Assembly (NCBI GenBank): GCA_958439155.1
Contig: CAUBUJ010000008.1
Location: forward strand, 1 to 22,403
Direction: 5' to 3'
DNA from: an uncultured Veillonellaceae bacterium
GTDB lineage: Bacteria; Bacillota; Negativicutes; Veillonellales; Dialisteraceae
Length of the DNA stretch: 22,403 nucleotides
The position numbers and the translations under genes are program-made. How positions within the stretch are numbered: position 1 is the stretch's first letter; each line of letters begins with the position of its first letter. Under the pieces are notes generated by a model. That model did not search any database, was not told the DNA's origin, and saw nothing but the letters and a program-made list of their open reading frames with translations. This document shows, piece after piece, positions 7,684 through 15,182 of this stretch.

Positions 7684-8144
7684 CACCGATGGAAGTGATG
7701 GACGACGCGGCGGTATTTCTGCGGAAAGTCGTCCAGGAATATGACGCGAAACAAGTGAAAGGGACCTATCCCATCACGGTCTATGCGGGCTATCCGCCAG
7801 TCAGAGACAGGCCGGCCGAGAAAAGTTCGTATATTTACGCTCTCGCCACTGATATAGAGGACAGCGATGGGGAAGAGCTGAGTACGGTGAAACTTGAGAT
7901 CGGCTTTTCCATCTATGACGACGATAAGGTCAATGGATGGAGGAGCCTGTATAACCTGATGGAACATGTGCGGCAGAAGCTCTTGAAGCACCGGTGGCTT
8001 TTATCGAGAAGGACAGCGCTGGTGCTCCCGCTGAAAGGGGCTGTGGCGGACGCCCAGCCTTTTCCCCAGTGGGAAGGAAGACTGGAAGCGGTCTATTCCA
8101 TTGGCCAGCCTGAGGAGGTGGGCATAGATTATGAAGCATTCTAA
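7680..8144 (+). CDS. Tail terminator/completion-like protein
   Basis: This 154-residue protein has a helical start (ATG 7680, overlapping the previous stop), a beta-rich middle (YPITVYAGYPPVRD and later TVKLEIGFSIYDDD), then a helix with L-M-E-H-V-R-Q-K-L-L and a final beta part (WEGRLEAVYSI). This helix and sheet order, the pattern Y-N-L-M-E-x-x-R and the location between GpZ and the sheath gene suit a tail terminator that closes the tail tube at the head side. I do not recognise a named family with certainty. A second in-frame ATG at 7689 is possible, but the 4-base overlap favours 7680. Confidence 0.55.
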   Translation: MTPMEVMDDAAVFLRKVVQEYDAKQVKGTYPITVYAGYPPVRDRPAEKSSYIYALATDIEDSDGEELSTVKLEIGFSIYDDDKVNGWRSLYNLMEHVRQKLLKHRWLLSRRTALVLPLKGAVADAQPFPQWEGRLEAVYSIGQPEEVGIDYEAF

Positions 8145-8367
8145 GCCGGAACGGCTGATATACATCGGGCCGACGCTCTCCGGGAAGCGCCTGCTCGCCT
8201 ATACGGTTTTTATAGGAATCCCGGAAGAAGCGAAGCGGATCGCGGCGAAAGAGCCGTGGTTCATGCAGCTCTTCGTGCCGGTCAGTGACATGAGAAAAAA
8301 GACAGCGGAGGCATCCCGGAAGGGAACCCCGCTGTATTTGTATTACAGAAAAGCGATGGAGGTATAA
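8131..8367 (+). CDS. Small conserved-looking protein before the sheath gene
   Basis: This 78-residue basic protein of unknown function starts at ATG 8131, overlaps the previous gene by 14 bases, and has AGGAGGTG upstream at a slightly long distance. The next gene (sheath) follows after one base, so it is firmly inside the tail operon. The N-terminal part reads I-Y-I-G-P-T-L-x-G-x-R-L-L-x-Y-T-V-F-x-G, followed by a helix with P-W-F-M-Q-L-F-V-P-V. Mu and related phages also have a small gene here (gp38), but I see no clear similarity to it. No membrane span or catalytic motif is visible. Confidence 0.6.
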   Translation: MKHSKPERLIYIGPTLSGKRLLAYTVFIGIPEEAKRIAAKEPWFMQLFVPVSDMRKKTAEASRKGTPLYLYYRKAMEV

Positions 8368-8368
8368 C

Positions 8369-9814
8369 ATGGCCTATCAGCATGGCGTTTATACATCAGA
8401 AGTACCGACCAGCATCATTCCCGCGGTCAATACGACAGCGGGCCTGCCGGTCATTTTCGGTACGGCGCCGGTCCATCTGGCGAAAAATCCGGCCAAGGCA
8501 AACCGTCCTGTGCTGTGCTACAGCTACGCCGAAGCGGTGGGCGCCTTTGGCTACAGTGATGACTGGGATTCCTACACCTTGTGCGAAGTGATGTACAGCC
8601 AGTTTTCCCTGTACAACCGCGGGCCGGTGGTGCTGGTGAATGTACTCGATCCTGCGGCGCACAAGGAAGCGGTAGCGGACAAAGAACTGGCAATGAAGAA
8701 CAGAGAAGGAAGAGTCACCGATCCAGTGATCCTGTCTTCGCTTGTGGTGAAAGCCGCGGCAGATGGAAATGCGCTTGTAAAAGGGACAGATTATGAGGCG
8801 CTCTATGATGATGACGGGAATCTGGTCATTACGGCGCTGGAAGGCGGAGCGGCGGCAAGCGCTGCGTCTCTGCATCTCTCCTATGACAAGCTCAATCCGT
8901 CCGCGGTGGAAGCGGACGACATCATCGGCGGCGTAGACACAGCGACCGGCGCCTACAAGGGGCTGGAGACACTGAACCAGGTCTTCCCGCTTTATGGCCT
9001 CGTGCCGGGCCTCATCCTCGCACCGGGATGGAGTGACAAGCCGGAAGTGGCAGCGGTAATGACCGCCAAGGCGGGAAGCATTAACAGCCATTTTCAGGCG
9101 ATGGTCCTGACCGACGCGCCGGCGGATACGATCACCAAGTACACTGACGTGTCCGCGTGGAAAAACAATTACAACTACACCGACACGCAGGAAGTGGTGT
9201 GCTGGCCGATGGTGCGGAACGGGGACAGAGTCTATCACATGTCGACCCATCTGCTTGGCGTCATCGCCCAGACAGACAGCGACAATGATGATATTCCCTA
9301 TGTGTCTCCGTCCAACAAGTCCATGCAGATCACCGGCACGTGCCTCGCGGACGGGACGGAAGTGGTACTCGGACCGGATGAAGCGAATTACCTCAATGGC
9401 CAGGGCATCGTGACGGCGCTCAATTTCATTGGCGGATGGAAAGCCTGGGGCAACCGCACAGCGTGCTATCCGTCCAATACGGATCCGAAAGACGCCTTCA
9501 TTTCCATCCGGCGCATGTTCAACTGGCATGCCCAGACCTTCATCCAGACCTATTGGGCGAAGGTGGACCAGCCCATTACGAAGCGCCTCATCCAGACGGT
9601 GATTGACAGTGAGAACATCCGCCTGAACGGTCTCGTATCGCAGGGCGCGCTCTTAGGCGGCCGGGTGGAATTCCTGTCTGATGAAAACCCCACGACAAAC
9701 CTTATGGACGGCATCATTAAATTCCATACGTACCTCACGCCGCCGGCGCCGGCCCGGGTCATTGAGAACGTCATTGAATACGATCCGTCCTATTTCCAGA
9801 CACTGTTTGAATAA
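8369..9814 (+). CDS. FI: Tail sheath protein (contractile, P2 FI family)
   Basis: This 481-residue protein forms the contractile outer cylinder of the tail. The N-terminus (H-G-V-Y-T-S-E-V-P-T-S-I-I-P-A-V) is the typical sheath linker that hooks neighbouring subunits. The middle carries variable beta inserts (about residues 100-190). The C-terminal part contains F-I-S-I-R-R-M-F-N-W-H, L-I-Q-T-V-I-D-S-E-N-I-R-L-N-G-L and the final strand E-Y-D-P-S-Y-F, which give the conserved sheath domain (PF04984). The start ATG 8369 follows GGAGG. Presence of a sheath shows that this phage is a myovirus. Confidence 0.95.
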   Translation: MAYQHGVYTSEVPTSIIPAVNTTAGLPVIFGTAPVHLAKNPAKANRPVLCYSYAEAVGAFGYSDDWDSYTLCEVMYSQFSLYNRGPVVLVNVLDPAAHKEAVADKELAMKNREGRVTDPVILSSLVVKAAADGNALVKGTDYEALYDDDGNLVITALEGGAAASAASLHLSYDKLNPSAVEADDIIGGVDTATGAYKGLETLNQVFPLYGLVPGLILAPGWSDKPEVAAVMTAKAGSINSHFQAMVLTDAPADTITKYTDVSAWKNNYNYTDTQEVVCWPMVRNGDRVYHMSTHLLGVIAQTDSDNDDIPYVSPSNKSMQITGTCLADGTEVVLGPDEANYLNGQGIVTALNFIGGWKAWGNRTACYPSNTDPKDAFISIRRMFNWHAQTFIQTYWAKVDQPITKRLIQTVIDSENIRLNGLVSQGALLGGRVEFLSDENPTTNLMDGIIKFHTYLTPPAPARVIENVIEYDPSYFQTLFE

Positions 9815-9825
9815 GGGAGGCAGCC

Positions 9826-10344
9826 ATGAAAGTACCGGAAAAATTAATCAATTTCAGAGTATATGAAGGCGGGGATGACCTGATCGGCATCGCTGACGTG
9901 ACGCTTCCCAATCTGGAAGCCATGACAGAGACCGTCAAAGGGGCGGGCATCGCCGGGGAAGTGGAATCGCCCGTACTGGGGCACTACTCTTCCATGGAAT
10001 TAGAGCTCAACTGGCGGACCCTCTCGAAGCCCAACGTCCTCCTGGCGCAGCCCAAGGGCGTGCAGCTCGACCTGAGAGGCGCCCAGCAGGTATATGACTC
10101 GGGAGCCAGCGAATACAAAGTATCCCCGGCGAAAGTGGTGGTGGCCGGCGTGCCGAAGACCACAGAACTGGGCAAGCTCGACGTAGGCACCACCAGCGAC
10201 ACTAAAACCACACTCGAAGTGAACTACATCAAAGTGACCATCGACGGGAAAGACGTGCTGGAACTGGACAAGTTCAATTACATCTGCAACATCGGCGGCG
10301 TGGACTACCTGGCGGACGTGCGGGAAGCATTGGGATTGACCTAA
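9826..10344 (+). CDS. FII: Major tail tube protein (P2 FII family)
   Basis: These 172 residues build the inner tail tube through which DNA passes. The sequence matches the P2 FII type: it begins P-E-K-L-I-N-F-R-V-Y-E-G-G, then V-T-L-P-N-L-E-A-M-T-E-T-V-K-G-A-G-I-A-G-E, and ends with L-D-K-F-N-Y-I-C-N-I-x-G-x-D-Y-L. Length is normal for the family. It follows the sheath gene by 11 bases with a GGGAGG ribosome site, as in P2 and Mu. Confidence 0.95.
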   Translation: MKVPEKLINFRVYEGGDDLIGIADVTLPNLEAMTETVKGAGIAGEVESPVLGHYSSMELELNWRTLSKPNVLLAQPKGVQLDLRGAQQVYDSGASEYKVSPAKVVVAGVPKTTELGKLDVGTTSDTKTTLEVNYIKVTIDGKDVLELDKFNYICNIGGVDYLADVREALGLT

Positions 10345-10354
10345 GGAGGCAGAC

Positions 10355-10630
10355 ATGGTCATCAAATTGAAAAAGCCCCTTGCGGTGAAAGGCAAGGAGC
10401 TGAAAGAAGTGGATCTGAATTTTGACAAGCTCACTGGGAATGATCTAATACAGGCGGAAAAGGAAGTGCGCGCCATGGGAGAGAAGAGCCCATTTCTGGC
10501 GGTCTCCATGCAGTACCAGGCGGCGGTCGCGGCCAAGGCCATCGGATGCCCGGTGGATGATGTGCTGGCCCTCTCCGGGAAGGATTTCACCCACGTCATG
10601 GCGGCGGCTGCTGATTTTTTATTAAATTAG
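10355..10630 (+). CDS. E: Tail assembly chaperone, short form (P2 E/Mu gp41 type)
   Basis: This is the unshifted 91-residue product. It lies between the tube and tape-measure genes, the fixed place for tail chaperones, and carries the pattern L-K-K-P-L-x-V-K-G-K-E-x-x-E-V-D-L-x-F-D-K-L-T-G-x-D-L, followed by a helix and A-I-G-C-P-x-D-D-V-L-A-L-x-G-K-D-F (PF10109-like). The chaperone coats the tape measure protein before tube assembly. A TAAGGAGG ribosome site is present. The stop at 10628-10630 lies just after a slip site that yields the longer form. Confidence 0.88.
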   Translation: MVIKLKKPLAVKGKELKEVDLNFDKLTGNDLIQAEKEVRAMGEKSPFLAVSMQYQAAVAAKAIGCPVDDVLALSGKDFTHVMAAAADFLLN

Positions 10631-10803
10631 GAATCGCCGGCAGGGATTCCAAAGAGGGAATTAGGCCCATCAAAAAACTGGCGCTCCAGATGGCCATGGC
10701 CACCTATACGCCAGTCGGGTTTTATTTGAATCTGCCGCTCCGGGAACTCTTAGAGTACGCGGAATTGGCAGCGGGGATGATGGAAAAGCAAGAACGCCGT
10801 TAG
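10355..10803 (+). CDS. Tail assembly chaperone, -1 frameshift product (E plus E-prime)
   Basis: If ribosomes slip back one base at 10615-10621, translation passes the TAG at 10628 and continues to the TAG at 10801-10803. This adds 60 residues after residue 89 and gives 149 in total. The extension (residues 90-149) is a plausible folded helix pair with L-A-L-Q-M-A-M-A-T-Y-T-P-V-G-F-Y-L-N-L-P-L-R-E-L-L. It has no start site of its own: the first in-frame ATG (10690) has no ribosome site. A -1 extension of the chaperone before the tape measure gene is well established in P2 (E/E-prime) and lambda (G/GT). The stop overlaps the stop of the reverse-strand gene that follows. Confidence 0.8.
10615..10650 (+). 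other. Programmed -1 frameshift site of the tail chaperone
   Basis: The heptamer T TTT TTA (10615-10621) is in the correct phase for slippage: the zero frame reads TTT TTA. Eight bases downstream, GGAATC (10630-10635) and GATTCC (10645-10650) form a perfect 6-bp stem with a 9-base loop, in a position that could stall ribosomes on the slip site. The zero-frame stop TAG lies between. P2 uses a similar T-rich heptamer. The stem is seen in the sequence; its effect is inferred. Confidence 0.75.
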
Positions 10804-11018
10804 ATGGTACAAGCCATCAGGCTGAGCAGGGCAAATGGTAAAAGGAGCAGATCGCTTTTTTTCATGGAGCCATTTTTAATAGCATCGACAATGCACAGAA
10901 TAAAAGCGAGTAAAGCCGGAAGTAATAGGAAAAATGCCAAAAGAAGAGGGTGAGTTAACGGAATTATCCAAGAAACAAAGAGAAAATAGATAGCCATTGC
11001 TCCAAAAAGATAAATCAC
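10800..11018 (-). CDS. Reverse-strand membrane protein, candidate moron
   Basis: This 72-residue protein is strongly hydrophobic, with three likely membrane spans (about residues 2-20, 23-46 and 55-71). A short polar loop with K48, K53 and K54 lies between the last two. The start is GTG 11018, preceded by AAAGGA about 10 bases away; an ATG at codon 8 is an alternative. The gene is clearly AT-richer than its neighbours, lies against the direction of all other genes, has its own promoter-like sequence, and interrupts the normally tight chaperone to tape-measure junction. These are marks of a moron, an extra gene expressed from the prophage. Superinfection exclusion is a common role for such membrane proteins, but I recognise no family, and the function is open. 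Confidence 0.6.
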   Translation of the reverse strand: MIYLFGAMAIYFLFVSWIIPLTHPLLLAFFLLLPALLAFILCIVDAIKNGSMKKSDLLLLPFALLSLMACTI

Positions 11019-11059
11019 TTAAATCACATCCTTTCTGAATAACTATTATTTTCGCTTAC

Positions 11060-11068
11060 ATTATAGCA
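11060..11068 (-). promoter_or_regulatory. Extended -10 promoter for the reverse-strand gene
   Basis: On the reverse strand this reads TGCTATAAT: a perfect -10 box (11060-11065) with the TGn extension (11066-11068), about 42 bases before the GTG start. No good -35 box is present at 17 bases; a TTGTCA at 11078-11083 is only 12 bases away. Extended -10 promoters can work without one. The surrounding non-coding gap (11019-11100) is AT-rich. Confidence 0.55.
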
Positions 11069-11100
11069 AATCTTTATTGACAAAGTAAGGAGTATTGCCA

Positions 11101-13239
11101 ATGGCAAGCAAGGAATTTTCATTTGGCTTTGTGCTGTCTGCCGCCATGAATTCTTCTTTTACCAATAACTTTGCGAAAGCAAGCCAAAGTATTGATGAAC
11201 TGGAAAAATATATGCAGCGTCTCCGCGGAGAGAGCGCAAGGCTGAAAGCGGCGTTTGATAAAGGTATCATCAATCAGAAGACCTTTGATACTGCTGTATG
11301 GAATCGGCAGCAAAAAAGCATGCAAGCCTATAGTGATGCATCTTCTTCCATGTTTCGGGAAAATTTTGCAGACTGGAATATTTTGTATTATAAAGCCCAA
11401 GCGGTAGGGACTGTTCTTATGGGGCCTGTGCAGTCGGCCATGAAATTTGAATCTGCCATGGCGGATGTGCGGAAAGTAGTGGACTTCGATACACCCCGGC
11501 AATTCCAGGAAATGAGCCAGGATATTTTAGAGATGTCCAAGAATATCCCCATGACAGCAGAAGGTCTGGGAAAGATTGTCGCCGCCGGTGGACAGGCAGG
11601 AATCGCCAAAGACGATCTTCTGTCCTTTGCGGAAGCAGCGGCCAAGATGGGCGTCGCCTTTGACATTACCGCCGATCAGGCGGGAGATATGATGGCCAAG
11701 TGGCGCACCGCTTTCAAAATGAGCCAGTCCGAAGTGGTAGACCTGGCGGACAAGGTGAACTATCTGGGCAATACCACAGCCGCTTCTGCTCCCATCATTT
11801 CGGATATCATCACCCGGGTCGGCCCGCTTGGCGAAGTGGGCGGCGTGGCGTCGGGAGAGATTGCCGCGCTTGGCGCGAGTCTCGCCGGCTCCGGCATTGA
11901 GTCTGACGTCGCGGCGACGGGCATCAAGAATATGATCCTCGCCCTTGTGTCTGGGGAGAGCGCCACCAAGTCCCAGGCGGATGCTTTCGCCTCTCTTGGC
12001 ATGGACGCGGGAGAGATGGCGCAGCGCATGCAGACAGACGCCAAAGGCGCTATCCTGGACGTGCTGAGAAGCATTCAAAGCCTGGACAAGGCCCAGCAGG
12101 CGACCACCTTGAAGAATCTATTCGGAACAGAATCTCTTGGCGCCATCGCGCCGCTCCTGTCCAACCTGGACGGCCTGGAAGAAAACTTTAACAAGGTGGG
12201 GGACGCTTCCAATTACGCGGGGAGTATGCAGAATGAGTTTACTACTCGCGCCGGAACGACGGCCAATTCTGTACAGCTCATGAATAACCGGATTGAAGCA
12301 GCAAAGATTGCCCTGGGCAACGGGCTTCTTCCAGTCATAACGCCAGCTGTGGAAATCTTAGGATCCATGGCAAGCATTATAGGCGGGGTAGCTGCTAAGT
12401 ATCCAGTCCTTATACAAAGAATAGCAGAATTAGCAATTGGATTTGTAGCCTTTATGGCAGTGCTAAGAACAGCAAAAATCCTGCAAAATGAATATAATGC
12501 AGCCAGGCTTATCTATAATAGCCTGGTCGCGTCTGGGACAATTAAGACATATGCCTCCATAGTAGCTACCAGAGCGGCGGCCATTGCCACAGCAGCCTGG
12601 ACACAGGTCCAGTGGCTGTGGAACGCTGCTTTATCTGCCAATCCGATTGGCCTCATGATCGTAGCAATAGCAGGCCTTGTGGCAGCGGGCATCTACCTGT
12701 ACAACAACTGGGATACAGTGAAGAATTTCTTCATCACACTATGGGAGAATCCTTCCGCGGCAGTCCAGTCGTTCATCACGACCGTGGAGAATCTCTTCAC
12801 GGAAGGATATGACCGGGTCATGGATAAGTGGAACTCCCTGAAAGAGATACTCTCCCATCCGATCGACGCGGCGGTGAATTTCTTAGGCGGCGGAACGCCC
12901 AATGTGGCGCAGAACGCGGCCGGCGGCATTTACAACCGGGGCGCATTCCTCACCACCTTCGCTGAAGAAGGACCGGAAGCGGCGATTCCTCTCGACGGGA
13001 GCCGCCGGGCGGTGAATCTCTGGGCAGAAGCAGGAAGCCGCCTGGGCATGCTGGGAAGCGCGCCGGCCAGGCCTTCCGGCGCATCCGGAAATATTACTGT
13101 AGATTTCCGCCCGCAGGTCACCATTCAAGGGAACGCGGACGGCGCTGTCGTGCAGCAGGCCATGACCGTCACGATGCAGCAGCTCCGGCGGATGCTGGCG
13201 GATATGGCGAACAACGGAAGGAGACTGTCCTATGAGTAA
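11101..13239 (+). CDS. T: Tape measure protein
   Basis: This 712-residue protein sets tail length and is carried inside the tube. Residues about 113-330 match the phage minor tail/tape-measure domain (TIGR01760/PF10145 type): F-E-S-A-M-A-D-V-R-K-V-V-D-F, L-G-x-I-V-A-A-G-G-Q-A-G-I, and N-Y-L-G-N-T-T-A-A-S-A. Two hydrophobic stretches follow near residues 435-455 and 515-535. The C-terminal part carries A-A-G-G-I-Y-N-R-G-A-F-L-T-T-F-A-E-E-G-P-E-A-A-I-P-L, common at the end of tape measures. ATG 11101 is chosen because AAGGAG lies 8 bases upstream. At 712 residues it implies a fairly short tail, roughly 0.1 micrometre by the usual 1.5 angstrom per residue rule. Base composition changes inside the gene (see findings). 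Confidence 0.93.
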   Translation: MASKEFSFGFVLSAAMNSSFTNNFAKASQSIDELEKYMQRLRGESARLKAAFDKGIINQKTFDTAVWNRQQKSMQAYSDASSSMFRENFADWNILYYKAQAVGTVLMGPVQSAMKFESAMADVRKVVDFDTPRQFQEMSQDILEMSKNIPMTAEGLGKIVAAGGQAGIAKDDLLSFAEAAAKMGVAFDITADQAGDMMAKWRTAFKMSQSEVVDLADKVNYLGNTTAASAPIISDIITRVGPLGEVGGVASGEIAALGASLAGSGIESDVAATGIKNMILALVSGESATKSQADAFASLGMDAGEMAQRMQTDAKGAILDVLRSIQSLDKAQQATTLKNLFGTESLGAIAPLLSNLDGLEENFNKVGDASNYAGSMQNEFTTRAGTTANSVQLMNNRIEAAKIALGNGLLPVITPAVEILGSMASIIGGVAAKYPVLIQRIAELAIGFVAFMAVLRTAKILQNEYNAARLIYNSLVASGTIKTYASIVATRAAAIATAAWTQVQWLWNAALSANPIGLMIVAIAGLVAAGIYLYNNWDTVKNFFITLWENPSAAVQSFITTVENLFTEGYDRVMDKWNSLKEILSHPIDAAVNFLGGGTPNVAQNAAGGIYNRGAFLTTFAEEGPEAAIPLDGSRRAVNLWAEAGSRLGMLGSAPARPSGASGNITVDFRPQVTIQGNADGAVVQQAMTVTMQQLRRMLADMANNGRRLSYE

Positions 13240-13438
13240 GACCTATACGACGGCACAGGGGGACATGTGGGACAGCATCGCTTACAAACTGTACGGTACG
13301 GAGTCGGCGATGAACGTTCTTCTCCGCTCCAATGAGGCCTATATGGAGACGGTAGTATTTCCGGCGGGCGTCACGCTCACTGTGCCGGACTATACGCCGC
13401 CGCTGACGAACCGGCTTCCGCCGTGGAGGCGTTCATGA
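13232..13438 (+). CDS. X: Tail protein X (LysM-like)
   Basis: These 68 residues match P2 gpX: T-A-Q-G-D-M-W-D-S-I-A-Y-K-L-Y-G-T-E, then L-x-x-S-N and F-P-A-G-V-T-L-x-V-P. The fold is LysM-like. In contractile tails and related injection systems this protein joins the tube tip and baseplate hub. It overlaps the tape measure gene by 8 bases and the next gene by 4, with AAGGAG 8 bases before its ATG. Confidence 0.88.
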   Translation: MSKTYTTAQGDMWDSIAYKLYGTESAMNVLLRSNEAYMETVVFPAGVTLTVPDYTPPLTNRLPPWRRS

Positions 13439-14487
13439 TTCCGCGGCAGGTACGGGCGCGCGTCCAGTATGACAACAAGGACATTTCCAGTGACCTTGCG
13501 CCATATTTGAAGTCTATTTCCTATACAGACAATATGTCCGGGGAAGCGGATGATTTCTCTATGGTTCTCGAAGACAGAAAGGGCCTGTGGCGGGCGGACT
13601 GGATGCCGGAGAAAGGCGCCGTGCTTCACGTATCGCTTCTGAGCCGCGGATGGGGCAGCCTTCTGGAAGGGGAGAAGACGCTGGCGCTCGGGTCCTTTGC
13701 GATTGATGAGATCGAGTGCAGCGCGCCTCCGTCGGAAGTCAGCATCAAAGGGACATCCATCCCGGAAAATAACGAGCTCCGCGGCGTGGAGAAATCCCGC
13801 AGCTGGGAAAAGGCGGAGCTCAAAACCATCGCGAAGGATATCGCCGAAGGGGCAGGACTCACGCTGGTGTACGATACAGAAGAAAATCCACTATTAGACA
13901 GGGCAGAACAGACGGAAGAGTCTGATCTGTCTTTTTTGATGAAACTCTGTACCGATCAGGGTCTGGCCCTCAAAGTGTATGACAAGAAGGTGGTCATCTT
14001 CGATGAGGTGAAGTATGAGGAAGCGGCGCCGGCGATCACCATCGTAAGGCCCAGCACGATCTACGCGAGAGCGGAGAATATGCTCTATGTCACGGATATG
14101 ACCGGGTGGCGCTTCCAGTCCAAGGTGCGGGAGGTGTACAAGGCTTGTCATGTGGAGTACCAGGACGGAGAAACGAAAGAGGTCATAGAAGCGACATTTA
14201 CGGATCCATCCAAGAAGGAAGGGAAAACGCTCCAGGTGAAAGAACAGGTCGCCTCCATCGCGGAAGCGGAACGGCTCGCGAAGAAGCGCCTCCGGGAGAA
14301 GAATAAGGAAGAAGTGACTGGGTCTTTTGATCTGGTGGGACGCTTCGAGATGCTCGCTTCCGTTGTGGTGAAGGTGCTCGGCTTCGGCGTATTTGACGGG
14401 AACTACATCATTACCTCCGCCGCCCATTCCCTTGGCAGCGGGTACACCACGAGCATTGACGTAAGGAGGTGCCTCGTTGGATATTAA
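13435..14487 (+). CDS. D: Baseplate hub protein D (late control gpD family)
   Basis: This 350-residue hub protein belongs to the P2 gpD/T4 gp27 family. It starts at ATG 13435 (GGAGG 5 bases before, overlapping the X stop), preferred over a GTG at 13423. Typical features are the early K-D-I-S-S-D-L-A-P-Y-L-K-S-I-S-Y-T-D segment, the L-S-F-L-M-K-L-C-T-D-Q-G-L block in the middle, and A-x-A-L-G-type ending Y-I-I-T-S-A-A-H-S-L-G-S-G-Y-T-T-S-I-D-V. It forms the trimeric ring that joins the tail tube to the spike (V and PAAR). Confidence 0.92.
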   Translation: MIPRQVRARVQYDNKDISSDLAPYLKSISYTDNMSGEADDFSMVLEDRKGLWRADWMPEKGAVLHVSLLSRGWGSLLEGEKTLALGSFAIDEIECSAPPSEVSIKGTSIPENNELRGVEKSRSWEKAELKTIAKDIAEGAGLTLVYDTEENPLLDRAEQTEESDLSFLMKLCTDQGLALKVYDKKVVIFDEVKYEEAAPAITIVRPSTIYARAENMLYVTDMTGWRFQSKVREVYKACHVEYQDGETKEVIEATFTDPSKKEGKTLQVKEQVASIAEAERLAKKRLREKNKEEVTGSFDLVGRFEMLASVVVKVLGFGVFDGNYIITSAAHSLGSGYTTSIDVRRCLVGY

Positions 14488-14881
14488 CCAGATCAAAAAC
14501 ATGCTCCGCGTGGGACGGGTGTCTTCGGTGAACGGCGCGGCCTGCACAGCGCGGGTCACCTTTCCTGATAAGGAAAAAATGGTGAGCGCTGAGCTCCCGG
14601 TGCTGCAGATCGGAAGCCTCGGGACGCAGGGCTACTGGGTGCCGGAAGTGGATACGCAGGTACTCTGCGCGTTCCTTCCCAATCCATCCGGGAAGGGAAT
14701 GAACATGGGCTTTGTCCTTGGCGCTTTCTACAGCAGGGAAAATCCGCCGCCGGAAACAGATCCCAATGTGCGGAGCATCACCTTTCCCGACGGGAGCCGC
14801 CTGCGTTACGAGAATGGAATCATTGAAATTCACGGGGCTTCGGCAATCAAGATCACCGCGCCCAGAGTGGATATTAACTGA
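14477..14881 (+). CDS. V: Baseplate spike protein V (short form)
   Basis: This 134-residue protein is the central spike. The N-terminal OB-fold pattern is clear: L-R-V-G-R-V-S-S-V-N-G, A-R-V-T-F-P-D-K, L-P-V-L-Q-x-G-S-L-G-T-Q-G-Y-W-V-P-E-V-D-T-Q-V-L-C-A-F-L-P. A short beta-helix tail follows (residues about 96-134). It uses a TTG start at 14477: AAGGAGGT lies just 6 bases upstream, while the next ATG (14501) has no ribosome site. It overlaps D by 11 bases. It is shorter than P2 gpV (about 211 residues); the missing tip is supplied by the separate PAAR gene next door. Confidence 0.88.
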   Translation: MDINQIKNMLRVGRVSSVNGAACTARVTFPDKEKMVSAELPVLQIGSLGTQGYWVPEVDTQVLCAFLPNPSGKGMNMGFVLGAFYSRENPPPETDPNVRSITFPDGSRLRYENGIIEIHGASAIKITAPRVDIN

Positions 14882-14890
14882 GGAGGCAAT

Positions 14891-15181
14891 ATGCCGGCAG
14901 CGACAAGACTGGGAGACAAAAATACAGGCCATGACGCCTGCCCGCCTGCGGCGCTTGTCACAGCGAGCGGGGATGTCTTCATTAATGGAAAAGGCGCCGG
15001 GCGGGTATCCGACAGCTACGCGCCGCACAGCTGCCCGGTCCATCCCTCGCACGCAGGGCATATTGCGGGCGGCAGCGGGTCTGTCTATATCAACGGTCTT
15101 GCTGCTGGCCGCGTGGGGGATCCGGTGGACTGCGGCGGGACAGTGGCGGAAGGCAGCGGCAATGTGTACATAGGAGGATAG
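14891..15181 (+). CDS. PAAR-domain spike tip protein
   Basis: This 96-residue protein is a sharp beta cone that caps the V spike and pierces the cell envelope. PAAR features are present: A-T-R-L-G-D at the start, H14 and C17, then H46, C48, H51, the I-N-G repeat motif (F-I-N-G-K-G-A-G-R-V-S-D and Y-I-N-G-L-A-A-G-R-V-G-D) and C81. The His and Cys residues are candidates for the zinc site of the tip. It carries no extra toxin domain. GAGG lies before ATG 14891, 9 bases after the V stop. Confidence 0.9.
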   Translation: MPAATRLGDKNTGHDACPPAALVTASGDVFINGKGAGRVSDSYAPHSCPVHPSHAGHIAGGSGSVYINGLAAGRVGDPVDCGGTVAEGSGNVYIGG

Positions 15182-15182
15182 C

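Noticed and set aside
8396..9529. Reverse-strand open frame of 377 codons inside the sheath gene
   Set aside because: It lies wholly within the well-recognised sheath gene and has no ribosome site or motif.
10690..10803. Chaperone extension as an independent small gene starting at ATG 10690
   Set aside because: There is no ribosome site, and the frame joins the upstream gene at a proper slip site as in P2.
11077..11082. TTGACA on the forward strand as a -35 box for the tape measure gene
   Set aside because: No -10 box lies 16-18 bases downstream; that position is the start codon region.
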